From NCBI GenBank assembly GCA_963706875.1, contig CAVPNW010000009.1:1-64000 (forward strand): 64,000 bases of DNA, in the 5' to 3' direction. Source of the DNA: Prado023 sp963706875 (lineage in GTDB: Bacteria > Actinomycetota > Actinomycetes > S36-B12 > CAIYMF01). The translations under genes and the position numbers were made by a program. Position 1 is the first letter of the stretch. Every line of letters starts with the position of its first letter. The notes beneath the pieces were generated by a model that had not been told where the DNA came from, ran no database searches, and worked only from the letters and a program-made list of their open reading frames with translations. Of the stretch, positions 1 through 9,264 are shown piece by piece.

Positions 1-1745
1 CTCGACGGGGTCGGGGAGCGCAACTGGGCCAACGACCACGCGGTGTTCACCCACGGGTTCGGTGTGGTGGCGGCCTACGACAACACCGCTGGTGCCGATG
101 GCCGGCCCAGCTTCATCGCCTCCGACGTGCCCGTCACCGGCGAGCTCAAGATCGACCAGCCGCGGATCTACTTCGGCGAGCAGTCCCCGGACTACTCGAT
201 CGTTGGCGCCCCGAGAAATCCGAGCCCCGCGAGCTGGACTTCCCCGACAACACCTCGCCGACCGGTCAGCGCAACAACACCTACACCGGCAAGGGCGGCG
301 TGGGTGTGGGGAACATCTTCCACAAGCTGTTGTTCGCCGCTCGGTTCCAGGACCCGAACATCGTGCTGTCCTAGCTGGTGAACTCCGAGTCCAAGATCCT
401 GTTTGACCGGGAGCCGGTGACCCGCGTGGCCAAGGTCGCCCCCTGGCTGACCATCGACGGCGACCCGTACCCGGTGGTCGTCGACGGCCGGGTGAAGTGG
501 ATCGTCGACGCGTACACGACGACCAGCTCCTACCCCTACTCCTCGCGCACGACGCTCTCGGATGCGACCGCTGATGCCCTGACCGCCACCACGACCTCGG
601 TGGCGGCCCTGCCGAGCAACCGGATCAACTACCTGCGCAACTCGGTCAAGGCGGTCGTGGACGCCTACGACGGCACCGTGATCCTGTACGGCTGGGACAC
701 CGAGGACCCGCTGTTGAAGACCTGGACGAAGGCGTTCGGCAGCGTGGTCACACCGGTCTCCGAGGCCCCGGCCGAGCTGGTGGCGCACTTCCGCTACCCC
801 GAGGACCTGTTCAAGGTGCAGCGCACGATCCTGTCGCGCTACCACGTGGAGGATGCGGCCAGCTTCTACAACGGCCAGGACTTCTGGACCATCCCGATCG
901 ACCCCACCAACCGGTCCGTGAACGCCCAGCAGCCGCCGTACTACCTGACACTGCGGATGCCCGGGACCGCGGACCCGAAGTTCTCGCTGACCACGACGTT
1001 CGCGCCGCAGAAGCGACAGACCCTCGCGGCGTTCATGTCCGTCGACTCGGTGCCTGGGCCGACGTACGGGACGATCCGCGTGCTCCAGCTCCCGCGGAAC
1101 ACGACCGTGCCGGGTCCGACCCAGGTGCAGAACAACTTCGAGTCCGAGCCGGCGATCGCCGAGCAGCTGACGCTGCTGCGCCGCGGTGGGGCCGACGTGG
1201 AGTTCGGCAACCTCCTGTCGCTGCCGGTCAGCGGCGGGATGTTGTACGTGGAGCCGGTCTACGTGCGCGCCACCCAGGGTCAGGGCTTCCCGCTGCTGCG
1301 CAAGGTGCTGGTGAGCTTCGGCGACACGACAGTCCTGCGCAACACCCTGCAGGACGCGCTCCTGGCCGTGTTCTCCGGCACCGCAACCGGGACGGACGGC
1401 GAGACCGAGGACGGCGACACCGGTGGCGGCGACGCGGGCCAACCCACCGACGACGCGCAGGCCGACCTCGTCAAGGCCATCGCCGATGCCCAGGCGGCCT
1501 ACCAGAAGGGCGAGGAGGCCCTGGCCAGCGGTGACTTCGCCGCGTACGGCAGGGCGCAGGACGAGTTGAAGGCCGCCCTCGACCGGGCCGCGGCGGCGCA
1601 GCGCAGGATCACCGGGGAGGCCGCGCAGGCTCCCCCAGAGGACGGCTCGACGTCCGGGGAGCCCCCGGCCACCGACGCCCCGGGGACCGACGTCCCCAGC
1701 GACGCCCCCTCGGCCAGCGCCACCGACACCCCTGCCGATGCCTGA
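1..1745 (+). pseudogene. UPF0182 family membrane protein, C-terminal part, frame disrupted
   Basis: The reading begins before the window. The opening residues (HAVFTHGFGVVAAYDN) match the conserved 'YTHGYG' segment of UPF0182, a large actinobacterial and cyanobacterial membrane protein family of unknown function; this is its extracytoplasmic C-terminal half. It ends with the family's typical acidic linker and a helical Ala/Glu tail (about 1430-1740). The frame is broken twice. One C appears to be missing in the C run near 210, shifting frame 1 to frame 3. A TAG at 372-374 then stands where GAG would restore a Ser-Glu-Leu-Val reading. Beyond it an uninterrupted frame runs from 378 to TGA at 1743. 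Conservation on both sides of each break suggests a recent mutation or sequence error. A strong hairpin follows the stop codon. Confidence 0.85.
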
Positions 1746-1765
1746 CCGGATCGGACCAGTCAGCC

Positions 1766-1816
1766 GATGGTGCTGAGGATCCCGACAGCTGGAACGTCGG
1801 AATCCTCAGCACCATC
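1766..1816 (+). terminator. Long hairpin, likely terminator
   Basis: A 21-bp inverted repeat (1766-1786 with 1796-1816, one G-U type mismatch) encloses a 9-nt loop, AGCTGGAAC. It lies 20 nt after the UPF0182 stop codon and 87 nt before the permease start. There is no T tract, as is common for actinobacterial hairpin terminators. A protein-binding palindrome is possible but the arm length is unusual for an operator. Confidence 0.65.
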
Positions 1817-1902
1817 GCTCGGGAGTCTCCACCGGCGCGATCCGCGGGGCCCGGGACGGTAGGTTTCGACCGGGCGACAGGGCCCAGTCGGAAGGGTTCG
1901 AC

Positions 1903-3459
1903 GTGGAAACACCACCGGACGGGCACGCACCCGGCCACGATCACGGGCACCAGCACGCGGACGTCGAGGCCCATGACCTGAGGGACAAGGGCCTGCGCAA
2001 GGGCTCGGTCTCCCTCGTCGCGGCCGTGGCGATCGGCCTGGCGGCCACCGCGCCGGCCTACTCCCTGACCGGCGCCCTGGGCTACGGAGCGCTGGAGTCC
2101 GGCTACCAGCTGCCGATCGTGTTCGCGATCTCCGTGATCCCGATGTTCTTCGTCGCCCTGGCGTACAAGCACATGACGACCGTCGCGGCCGACGCCGGGA
2201 CGGTCTTCACCTGGGGTTCCATGGCCATCGGGCCGCGCACGGGCTGGATCGGTGGGTGGGGCCTGTTCCTGTCCAGCACGCTCGCAGGAGTGGGTGCCGC
2301 GGAGGTGATGGTGAACTCGGTCGTCACCATCTCCGGCCTGGACGAACCCCCGCTGCTGATGCGCATGGCCATCGGGACCGCGTTCATCCTGATCACCACG
2401 GCGCTGGTGGCTCGGGGCGCTGAGGAGTCCTCGCGCACCACCCTGGGCCTGACGATCATCCAGTACGGCGGGCTCATCCTCTTCGTCGCGCTGCTCGTCG
2501 CCGCCATCATGAGCGGCCAATCAGCGCCGACCGCGGAGCCCTTCTCCTGGCAGTGGTTGAACCCGATGGCCATCGACGGCTACGGGGCGATGCTCGGTGG
2601 ATTCCTCGTGGCGCTGTTCATCTTCTGGGGGTTCGACGCCTCCCTGGCGATGTCCGAGGAGTCCGAGGGCAACTCCGCCCAGGCCGGGCGCACGGGTGTC
2701 ATCGCCATGATGATCATCCTGGTCACCTATGTCGTGTTCACGATCGCAGCGCTGGCGTTCTCGGGCATCGACGAGTCGGACCCGATGAGCCTGACCTTCG
2801 AGGACAACATCGACGACGTGTTCCTGGTGATGGCCACGGAGACCGTCGGTGAGTGGGGTGCGGTCGTCGCCGCCCTCATCGTCGGGGTGTCCGCGTTCTC
2901 GGCGACGATGTCCACGGTGATGCCCACGGCGCGCGGCGTGCTCGCGATGGCCACGTACAAGGCACTGCCGAGCCAGTTCGCGAGCGTCGACGAGGCCACG
3001 GCGGCCCCGAAGGTCGCCACCTGGTTCATGGGCCTGCTCACCCTGGCGATCTACCTCGGCCTGTCGCTGACCAGTGGCGCCATCGTGCAGGACTCGGTCT
3101 ACAGCGTGGGCATCTCGATCTGCGTGTACTACATCGTCGCGGCGCTGGCCAGCGTCATGTACTTCCACCGGACTGCGTTCTCGTCGGTGCGCACGGCCCT
3201 GGGCCAGGTGATCCTCCCCGCTGTGGCCGTGGTGGTGCTGTCCTACGTCCTGGTCGTGGAGGCGCAGAACATGATGGACCCGGAGTACGGGTCGGGCAGC
3301 TCGGTGCAGGGCATCGGCACGGTGTTCATCGTGGGCGTGATCGGCATGCTCCTGGCGATCCCGGTGATGGTCCTGTGGAACCTCAAGTCGCCGGCGTTCT
3401 TCCGCAACGAGACCCTGCCCAAGCAGCGCGCGCACTGGGTGGAGGACTCAACCCCCTAG
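1903..3459 (+). CDS. APC family amino acid permease
   Basis: A 518-residue integral membrane protein of the amino acid-polyamine-organocation (APC) superfamily, expected to import amino acids or related solutes by ion coupling. The first transmembrane region reads VAIGLAATAPAYSLTGALGY, matching the glycine-rich unwound TM1 typical of the fold, and about twelve hydrophobic segments follow. The GTG start is preceded by GGAAGG at a normal distance. The cytoplasmic N-terminus is odd: within the first 30 residues there are seven histidines with Asp and Gly (HAPGHDHGHQHADVEAH), a possible metal-binding tail. Substrate cannot be assigned. The gene stands alone between the hairpin and a divergent-function hydrolase 44 nt downstream. 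Confidence 0.85.
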   Translation: METPPDGHAPGHDHGHQHADVEAHDLRDKGLRKGSVSLVAAVAIGLAATAPAYSLTGALGYGALESGYQLPIVFAISVIPMFFVALAYKHMTTVAADAGTVFTWGSMAIGPRTGWIGGWGLFLSSTLAGVGAAEVMVNSVVTISGLDEPPLLMRMAIGTAFILITTALVARGAEESSRTTLGLTIIQYGGLILFVALLVAAIMSGQSAPTAEPFSWQWLNPMAIDGYGAMLGGFLVALFIFWGFDASLAMSEESEGNSAQAGRTGVIAMMIILVTYVVFTIAALAFSGIDESDPMSLTFEDNIDDVFLVMATETVGEWGAVVAALIVGVSAFSATMSTVMPTARGVLAMATYKALPSQFASVDEATAAPKVATWFMGLLTLAIYLGLSLTSGAIVQDSVYSVGISICVYYIVAALASVMYFHRTAFSSVRTALGQVILPAVAVVVLSYVLVVEAQNMMDPEYGSGSSVQGIGTVFIVGVIGMLLAIPVMVLWNLKSPAFFRNETLPKQRAHWVEDSTP

Positions 3460-3503
3460 CCGCGAGTCCTGCCTTCGCGCGCCGATTCTGGGATAGTCCC
3501 GAC

Positions 3504-4702
3504 ATGGCTCGATCACGGAAGCGCCGTCGGTGGCCCTGGGTCATCCTGTTCTCGGCGATCGCACTGGTCGGCGTGTTCTACGTGGGCGGTGCCTGGTACT
3601 TCTCGGACTTGTCTACGACAACGCGCTCAAGGCGGAACCCTACAACCCCTCGGGACTTCAGCGTGGGACGGTCCAGGCCTTCGACGGGACCGGCGAGCAG
3701 GCGACGGTCACGATCCTTCCCGACGAGGCTGACCGGGAGGAGACCAAGTTCGATGACGCCGTGATCGGGCTGGCGCTCGACGAGTCCCTGCTCGTGGTCG
3801 GCCCGGCCACTCGGGATGCCGACGGCGCCCAGACCCGGCCGGTCATCGACGTGATCGGCAGCGCGCCGAACGTGGGGGATCGGTACGGCCTGACCCGAGA
3901 CGTCTGGCTCGACCCGGAGCAGGCCGGCCTCGATGCGCAGGACGTGGTCATCACCACGCCGGACGGCCGGCAGTTCCCTGCGTGGGAGATCCCCGTGGAG
4001 GGATCGACGAAGTGGGCGATCCTCACCCACGGCACTGGGGCCTCGCGCTCGGAGATGCTGCGTATGGCCCGCCCGCTGCACAAGGCCGACTACAACGTGC
4101 TGATCATCACCTACACCGGTGATGTCGGAGCCCCGCCCTACAACGACGGATGTGTACCACTTCGGTCGCACCGAGTGGCAGGAGCTCCAGGCTGCGGTGG
4201 AGTACGCCGATGCCCGGGGGCTGAGACCATCGTCCTCGGTGGGGCCAGCCATGGCGGTGCCGTGACGCTCGGTTTCCTCGCGCGTGGGGAGTTGGCCCGA
4301 AGGGTCGACGGGGTGATCCTCGATGCTCCGGCGTCCAGCTTCGAAGACGTGATCGACGAGGCTGCGGAGTTGATCAGCCTGCCGGTCGTCAATCTGCCGA
4401 TCCCCGAGTCACTGGAGGACGCGGCGAAGTTGGCTGTGGCCTTCCGCTTCGGCGTGGACTACTCGGCGGTCGACTACACGGACATGTCGGGGTTGATCGA
4501 GGTGCCGTTGCTGACCTTCCAGGGCGTCGAGGACCGGACCGTGCCGAAGGCGGTCAACGACCGCTTCATGCGCGAGGCCGGGGCGGGAGGTGCCTACGAG
4601 GTGGTCGACGGTGCGGATCACGTGCTGTCCTGGAACGTCGACCCGGAGGCCTACGAGCAGGCGATCAAGGAGTTCACGGAGAAGCTCGACACAGCCGGCT
4701 GA
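3504..4702 (+). pseudogene. Membrane-anchored alpha/beta hydrolase, frameshifted
   Basis: ATG at 3504 opens a basic N-terminus and one transmembrane helix (VILFSAIALVGVFYVGGAWY), giving an anchored extracytoplasmic hydrolase. The nucleophile elbow GGASHGG and a C-terminal His region (DGADHVLSW) show the alpha/beta hydrolase fold of the dienelactone hydrolase/prolyl-oligopeptidase-like type. Three frame breaks occur: a missing base near 3609 (SDL then VYDN), an extra base near 4150 and a missing G near 4219. The last two compensate each other, so about 23 residues between them read correctly only in frame 3. Repairing all three gives roughly 398 residues. Substrate is unknown. Errors in the sequence are as likely as decay. 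Confidence 0.75.
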
Positions 4703-4834
4703 CGCCCCCGCCCCCCGCCGCCCCCCCCTGCCCCCGATTCGTCCGTCATCGCGACAATCGGTGGTCGGAGATCCGGACGACTCTGGGTTGGGCCCCGCGA
4801 TAGCGGACCGATCGTGAGGGGGGTGGGGGGTCAG
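4699..4834. terminator. C-run/G-run inverted repeat between convergent genes
   Basis: A C-rich arm at 4699-4716 starting at the hydrolase stop codon can pair with a G-rich arm at 4818-4834 covering the stop codon of the opposite-strand EamA gene. The arms are about 17 bases, with two mismatches or bulges and a loop near 100 nt. It lies exactly between converging genes, so a bidirectional terminator role is plausible. Low complexity makes chance pairing a real alternative. Confidence 0.35.
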
Positions 4835-5748
4835 TTGCGGGCGCGTTCGGCTATCACGACGCCGGCGAGGATCACCGCGCCACCGAGCATCTGCGCGGGG
4901 GTCAGGATCTCGCCGAGCACGACCCACGCCACGAGAGAGGCGATGAACGGTTCGGTCATGCCGATGATGCTGGCTCCGGCGGCGCCGATGTGGCGGATCG
5001 CGGCGAGCACCAGCCAGAACGGCACGATCGTGCCCAGCACCACCATCCAGATGGCCAGCGCCCACAGCGGGACGGCGGTCGAACCCTCGCCGAGGGGGGT
5101 CGCCGAGCCCTCGAGGGACGCCCACGGGTAGCGCCACCAGGGCAGCACAACGGCCCAGAGCAGGGCGGCGAACCCGAAGCCCCAGAGGGTCAGCGAGACC
5201 GGGTCACGCCCCTGGCCGCAGGTCTCGCCGAGCAGGTAGTACAGCGCCAGGGCCACGGCCGCCCCGAACGCGGCGGCGACCCCGAGGGAGTCCAGCGTCA
5301 GGCCCAGCCAGATCTGGGCGACCATCGCCAGGCCGACCATCGCCAGGGCCAGGCCGAGCCAGACGGTGTTGCGCACCGGTCGGTGCCAGGCGTAGCGCAC
5401 CCACAGCACGACCATGATCGGTGCGGTGAACTCGATGAGCAGGGCGATCCCGATCGGCATCCGCGTGATCGCGACGAAGTAGAGCCACTGGGTCATGGCC
5501 ACGCCGAGGATGCCGTACGCGGCGATCGGGCCGAGCTCGTGGCGGCGCAGCGGAAGGGAGCGCCGGTTGGTCAGGGCTACGAACACGAGCAGGATCAGGA
5601 ACGCGGACGTGACGCGCAGCTGGGAGACCCGCGCGGCGTTGTCCACGGCCGTCAGCAGCACCTTGCTGACTGTGCCGTTGATGCCGAACAGCAGGGCGCC
5701 GGTCAGGTAGAGCGCGTAGCCCAGGGCGGGGCGCTTGTGGAAGCCCAC
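4831..5748 (-). CDS. EamA/DMT family transporter (RhtA-like)
   Basis: A 305-residue membrane protein with ten predicted hydrophobic segments in two EamA repeats, the drug/metabolite transporter architecture. The N-terminus (GYALYLTGALLFGINGTVSK) is the usual first EamA helix and the second repeat ends with the conserved EPFIASLVAWVVLGE helix. Relatives such as RhtA export threonine, homoserine or other metabolites; the substrate here is unknown. It is monocistronic and converges on the preceding hydrolase gene. The ATG start at 5748 fits the family length. Confidence 0.85.
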   Translation of the reverse strand: MGFHKRPALGYALYLTGALLFGINGTVSKVLLTAVDNAARVSQLRVTSAFLILLVFVALTNRRSLPLRRHELGPIAAYGILGVAMTQWLYFVAITRMPIGIALLIEFTAPIMVVLWVRYAWHRPVRNTVWLGLALAMVGLAMVAQIWLGLTLDSLGVAAAFGAAVALALYYLLGETCGQGRDPVSLTLWGFGFAALLWAVVLPWWRYPWASLEGSATPLGEGSTAVPLWALAIWMVVLGTIVPFWLVLAAIRHIGAAGASIIGMTEPFIASLVAWVVLGEILTPAQMLGGAVILAGVVIAERARN

Positions 5749-5904
5749 GGGGGCAGCGCCAGGGGTGGGGCCGAGGAGTGCCGGCCTCTGCCTCGGGGAC
5801 CGGCGGCGCGGGGATGCCCGACAGCACGTCCGGGGGTCCGGTGGTCAGGTGCCCGGGGATGCCGGTGGGCGCGTCCGGTGGGTCACTCGTGGAGTGATCG
5901 TGGG

Positions 5905-6831
5905 TCACGTGGCCACCGAGTGGATCAGGTCGGCGAGCAGGTCCACGGTCGCGTCGGGGGCGTCCCGGCGGACGTCGTGCCCGGCGGCCAGGCGGTGGAC
6001 CGACCACCCGGGCAGGGATCGCAGGCTCGCCTGCGCCTCGGGTGCGACCAGGCCGCCGAGCTCAGGGAGCCCCGCAGCGACCACCACGGGGGCCGGCGCG
6101 TTGCGCAGCAGCCGTTCGGTGTCCGCGTGCACCCAGACGACCGGCTCGCAGAAGGCCGAGCGATCCACCGACTGCTTGGCGCGTGCCCAGAGCTCGTACT
6201 CCTCGTCCTCCCAGCTCGGGTGGTCCGCACGGGCGGACGCCATGACGTCGGCCAGCGGGATCGACTGCAGCTCGGCGAACCAGTCGCCGAACTCGCTGAC
6301 GTCCACTGGAACGGGCGGGTCGGCCGCCCCGTCGGGCGAGGACCCGCCTGGCGTGGCGGTGTTCGCCGACGGGTGGCCCCCCTGAGGGCTGCCCGTGGAA
6401 GGCCTGCTCTCCGAGCCAGTGCCTTCCGAGGCGGTGCTCCCCGATCCCTGGCTGTCGGGGGAGCGCTCCTCCTCGGGCAGCCCCTGCATCAGGGGCGGAT
6501 CCTCGAGGAACGTGGCCACCACCAGGTCCGCCCGGTTGGTCGCCACCCCGAGGGCGACCATGGAACCCATCGAGTGCCCCCCCACCACGATCGGGCCACC
6601 GGACCGCGCGACGAGCTCCTCGGCCGTGGCGATCGCCTCGGCGAGCAGGTCGGGCCAAGCGATGGTCTGACCCGGTTGGGCATGCCGACCGCCGTGGGCC
6701 GGGGCGTCGGGGGTTGCGACGAGGAGGTCAGCCAGTCCCGGACGCGAGTGCAGCCGTCGCACGAACGGCCGCCAGCAAGCTCCGTCGTCGCCCACCCCGT
6801 GCATGAGCAGCAGTGCGGGCAGGGCGGTCAT
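5905..6831 (-). CDS. Alpha/beta fold hydrolase with Ser/Gly-rich insert
   Basis: A 308-residue hydrolase. The start is the ATG at 6831, preceded by GAGGAG, because the protein then begins directly with the first core strand (TALPALLLMHGVGDDGACW). The nucleophile elbow is GGHSMGS, and a C-terminal LAAGHDVRRDAPD supplies the catalytic His. Where a cap domain is expected (about residues 115-160) there is an unusual low-complexity stretch rich in Ser, Gly, Thr and Pro, followed by a more ordinary helical segment. That insert may be a flexible loop specific to this lineage. Substrate is not inferable. The gene is transcribed away from the HipA-like kinase. Confidence 0.8.
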   Translation of the reverse strand: MTALPALLLMHGVGDDGACWRPFVRRLHSRPGLADLLVATPDAPAHGGRHAQPGQTIAWPDLLAEAIATAEELVARSGGPIVVGGHSMGSMVALGVATNRADLVVATFLEDPPLMQGLPEEERSPDSQGSGSTASEGTGSESRPSTGSPQGGHPSANTATPGGSSPDGAADPPVPVDVSEFGDWFAELQSIPLADVMASARADHPSWEDEEYELWARAKQSVDRSAFCEPVVWVHADTERLLRNAPAPVVVAAGLPELGGLVAPEAQASLRSLPGWSVHRLAAGHDVRRDAPDATVDLLADLIHSVAT

Positions 6832-7092
6832 GAGCAGCTCCTCAGTTCGTGATGCGGGGATGAGCCTAGCGGCGACGTGTGCGGTGCATTGCCGGCCAGT
6901 CGTGGGCCCGGGCTGCCTCGCGCCGCCGCTCGCGCGCCGGGCGGGCGGTTGGTCCTCCGATCGGGGTGCCGGCTCGCAGGCTGTGGATGCTCCACGCCCC
7001 CGGGTTCGGCTTGCGCTGGGAAGAACCTGGAGCCTCCTTGCTCCTCTCGGGGCAGAAGGGCACCAGATTCGCGCGGGTCCTACGCTGTGCCG

Positions 7093-7974
7093 ATGAACGC
7101 GGTTCGCGCCACGAGGTACGTGACCCCCCTGCGCGAGGGTGGCTCCCTTCCCGGCCTCATGGAGGCCGACGACCTCGGGATGTACGTGGTCAAGTTCTGC
7201 GGCGCCGGACAGGGACCGCGGGCGCTCGTCGCTGAGGTGATCTGCGCGGAGATCGCGGGTGCGATCGGCTTGCCGGTCCCGCGGTGGGTGCCCGTCCTCG
7301 TGCCCGAGGAGCTGGCGCCGGCCGAGCCGGACGAGGAGGTGCAGCACCTGCTGAAGCTCTCGGTCGGCATGAACCTCGGGATCGACTTCCTGCCCGGCGC
7401 CCTGGACGTTGGCCCGATGCCGAGCGTGGATGCGGGTCTCGCAGGGCGGATCGTGTGGTTCGATGCGCTGATCGCCAACGCCGACCGCTCATGGCGCAAC
7501 CCGAACATGCTCGTCTGGCACCGCGCGCTGCAGCTCATCGACCACGGGGCCGCGCTCACGTTCCACCACGCGTGGGCGCCGGACCGGGCCGACCAGGTGC
7601 AGCGCTTCGCCACGCGGGCCTACGACGTGGCCGACCACGCGCTGCTCGAGAACGCCCCCGACGTCGCGGCCGCCGACGCGGACCTCGCCGGTGTGGACTG
7701 GGCGTCCGTGGTCGGTGACGCCGTGGATGCCGTTCCCGACGAGTGGCTCGTCGCGGACAGCGCGGCGTGGGGCGGCACCAAGGCAGTCCGGGCCGCCTAC
7801 CGGACGTTCCTGAGGGCCCGAATCGAAGCCCGGCCCGCGTGGGTCCCGCAACTGGTGCAGGCCGTCGAGTGGGGGCCGGTGCGTGATGCGCTCGGCCATC
7901 GGATCTCGGCCCGGCGGAGCTCCGGTCCACCGGAGTGGATCCCCGAGCTGACGATCGGCCAGGGGGAGTCATGA
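7093..7974 (+). CDS. HipA-like kinase family protein
   Basis: A 293-residue protein related to the HipA kinase superfamily. Visible motifs are a catalytic-loop-like D124-ALIANAD131 followed by RNPNML, and an IDHG stretch (D150) in the position of the metal-binding DFG equivalent. It lacks the N-terminal domain of classical HipA and has no HipB-type antitoxin gene beside it. Its last codons overlap the start of a DUF3037 gene by four bases (ATGA). This kinase/DUF3037 pairing is a recurring arrangement in bacteria, so the two products likely act together. Target and biological role are unknown; a toxin-antitoxin or regulatory kinase role is only inference. Confidence 0.8.
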   Translation: MNAVRATRYVTPLREGGSLPGLMEADDLGMYVVKFCGAGQGPRALVAEVICAEIAGAIGLPVPRWVPVLVPEELAPAEPDEEVQHLLKLSVGMNLGIDFLPGALDVGPMPSVDAGLAGRIVWFDALIANADRSWRNPNMLVWHRALQLIDHGAALTFHHAWAPDRADQVQRFATRAYDVADHALLENAPDVAAADADLAGVDWASVVGDAVDAVPDEWLVADSAAWGGTKAVRAAYRTFLRARIEARPAWVPQLVQAVEWGPVRDALGHRISARRSSGPPEWIPELTIGQGES

Positions 7975-8351
7975 GTGCGATGCCGTTCGAGTACGCCGTC
8001 CTGCGGATCGTGCCCCGCGTCGACCGGGGGGAGTACGTGAACGGTGCGGTGCTGCTCTACTGCCAGCAGGCCGAGTACCTCGGGATGCGGATCCGCGGCG
8101 ACCTGAGCTGCGTGACTGCGCTGTGGTCCAAGGCTGACGTCGTGGCGATCACCGATGCGCTGGCCGCGGCGAACGCGGTGGCCGAGGGCAGTCGCACGGT
8201 GGGGGAGGCGGGACTGGCCGACCCGGGGCGGCGGTTCCGATGGCTGACCGCACCACGCAGCGTGGTGATCCAGCCCGGACCGGTGCACACCGGCGTGACC
8301 GAGGACCCCGAGGCGGAGCTGGACTGGATCGCCGAGGGGATGCTGGACTGA
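7971..8351 (+). CDS. DUF3037 domain-containing protein
   Basis: A 126-residue protein matching DUF3037: the opening FEYAVLRIVPRVDRGEYVN and VLLYCQQAEYLGMRI are the family's hallmark strands. The ATG at 7971 overlaps the kinase stop codon (ATGA), indicating translational coupling, so this start is preferred over the upstream in-frame GTG codons. Function is uncharacterised; constant pairing with HipA-like kinases suggests a partner, substrate or modulator of the kinase. Confidence 0.85.
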   Translation: MSAMPFEYAVLRIVPRVDRGEYVNGAVLLYCQQAEYLGMRIRGDLSCVTALWSKADVVAITDALAAANAVAEGSRTVGEAGLADPGRRFRWLTAPRSVVIQPGPVHTGVTEDPEAELDWIAEGMLD

Positions 8352-8431
8352 CGCGCTCGGGGCGCCAGCCGACCCGCCCGCCGGCCCGCGACCCTGCACC
8401 GGTCGGGCGACCCCCGCAACGCGCCGCGCCG

Positions 8432-8463
8432 CCCGTCGCGGCCGGCGCGGCCAGCTCGACGGG
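8432..8463. terminator. Weak hairpin between convergent genes
   Basis: CCCGTCG (8432-8438) can pair with CGACGGG (8457-8463) across an 18-nt GC-rich loop. It sits just before the stop codon of the opposite-strand SDR gene and downstream of the DUF3037 gene, where a bidirectional terminator would be expected. The stem is only 7 bp. Confidence 0.3.
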
Positions 8464-9216
8464 TCAGAAGAACTTGCGGATGACCCCCAGCGGCGCGTAG
8501 CGAGCTGCCGTCCCCAGCGGCCACCAGGGCCAGGTGGGGACCTTGGCGTCGGCCTTCTCATGCTCGATGGCGTCCACAATGGCGCGGACGCCGGTCTCGG
8601 TGTCGACCATGAACTTCGCGTTCTCGACGTAGGAGTTCATCTCCGATCGGATGTAGCCGGGGTAGATGGTCGAGATCCTGATGTCCAGGTCGGGAGCTGC
8701 CTGCATCTCGCTGCGCAGACCCTCGGCCAGGTTCGCCACTCCCGCCTTCGTGGCGGCGTACACGGCCATCGACTTGGGCATCCCGCGCATTGCCGATACC
8801 GACGAGATGAACACCAGGTGCCCGCGCTGCTGCGCCCGGAAGACCTCCATGCCGGCCTCGGCCTGGCACAGGGCCGCGACGAAGTTGGTCATGGCGGTCT
8901 GCCGGTTGGCGTTGTACTTGCCCGTTCCGATCCGGGCGCCCTTGCCCAGGCCGGCGTTGATGATCACCCGGTCGAGGGTGCCGAAGTCCTCGGCGAACCC
9001 GCGGAAGACCTCGAACACTTCGTCATCGTCGGTCACGTCCAGCGCCCGGATCTCGATGCGGCACTCGGGGCTCACGGCCTGGATCTCGGAGCGCAGCTCC
9101 TCGAGGCGTTCCACCCGTCGGGCGGCCAGGGCCAGGTCGTGGCCGAGGGCGGCGAACTGGCGAGCCATCTCGGCTCCGAGCCCGGAGCTGGCACCGGTGA
9201 TCAGGATGGTGGCCAT
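8464..9216 (-). CDS. SDR family NAD(P)-dependent oxidoreductase
   Basis: A 250-residue short-chain dehydrogenase/reductase of the classical type. It shows the N-terminal cofactor motif TGASSGLGAE, the NAG motif in VIINAGLGKG, the catalytic Ser in FISSVSAM and Tyr-x3-Lys in VYAATK. Arg residues after the second strand (AARRVERL) suggest NADP(H) preference. The C-terminal tail has a hydrophobic, aromatic stretch (WPWWPLGTAARYAPLGV) that could touch the membrane. The substrate is unknown. It lies upstream of and in the same direction as nothing closer than 48 nt; the SGNH hydrolase gene precedes it and may share its transcript. Confidence 0.85.
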   Translation of the reverse strand: MATILITGASSGLGAEMARQFAALGHDLALAARRVERLEELRSEIQAVSPECRIEIRALDVTDDDEVFEVFRGFAEDFGTLDRVIINAGLGKGARIGTGKYNANRQTAMTNFVAALCQAEAGMEVFRAQQRGHLVFISSVSAMRGMPKSMAVYAATKAGVANLAEGLRSEMQAAPDLDIRISTIYPGYIRSEMNSYVENAKFMVDTETGVRAIVDAIEHEKADAKVPTWPWWPLGTAARYAPLGVIRKFF

Positions 9217-9264
9217 GGGGTCCTTCCGTCGTGCACTGGGAATCGGGAGCCGGGAATCGGGCCG

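Noticed and set aside
192..1442. 416-codon minus-strand reading opposite UPF0182
   Set aside because: It is rich in Arg, Gly, Val and His with no motif, and lies antisense to a clearly conserved family; it is a shadow of GC-rich codon use.
4990..6852. 620-codon plus-strand reading over the EamA and hydrolase genes
   Set aside because: Composition (Gly, Arg, Asp, Gln, His) is that of an antisense shadow; both minus-strand genes have full family motifs.
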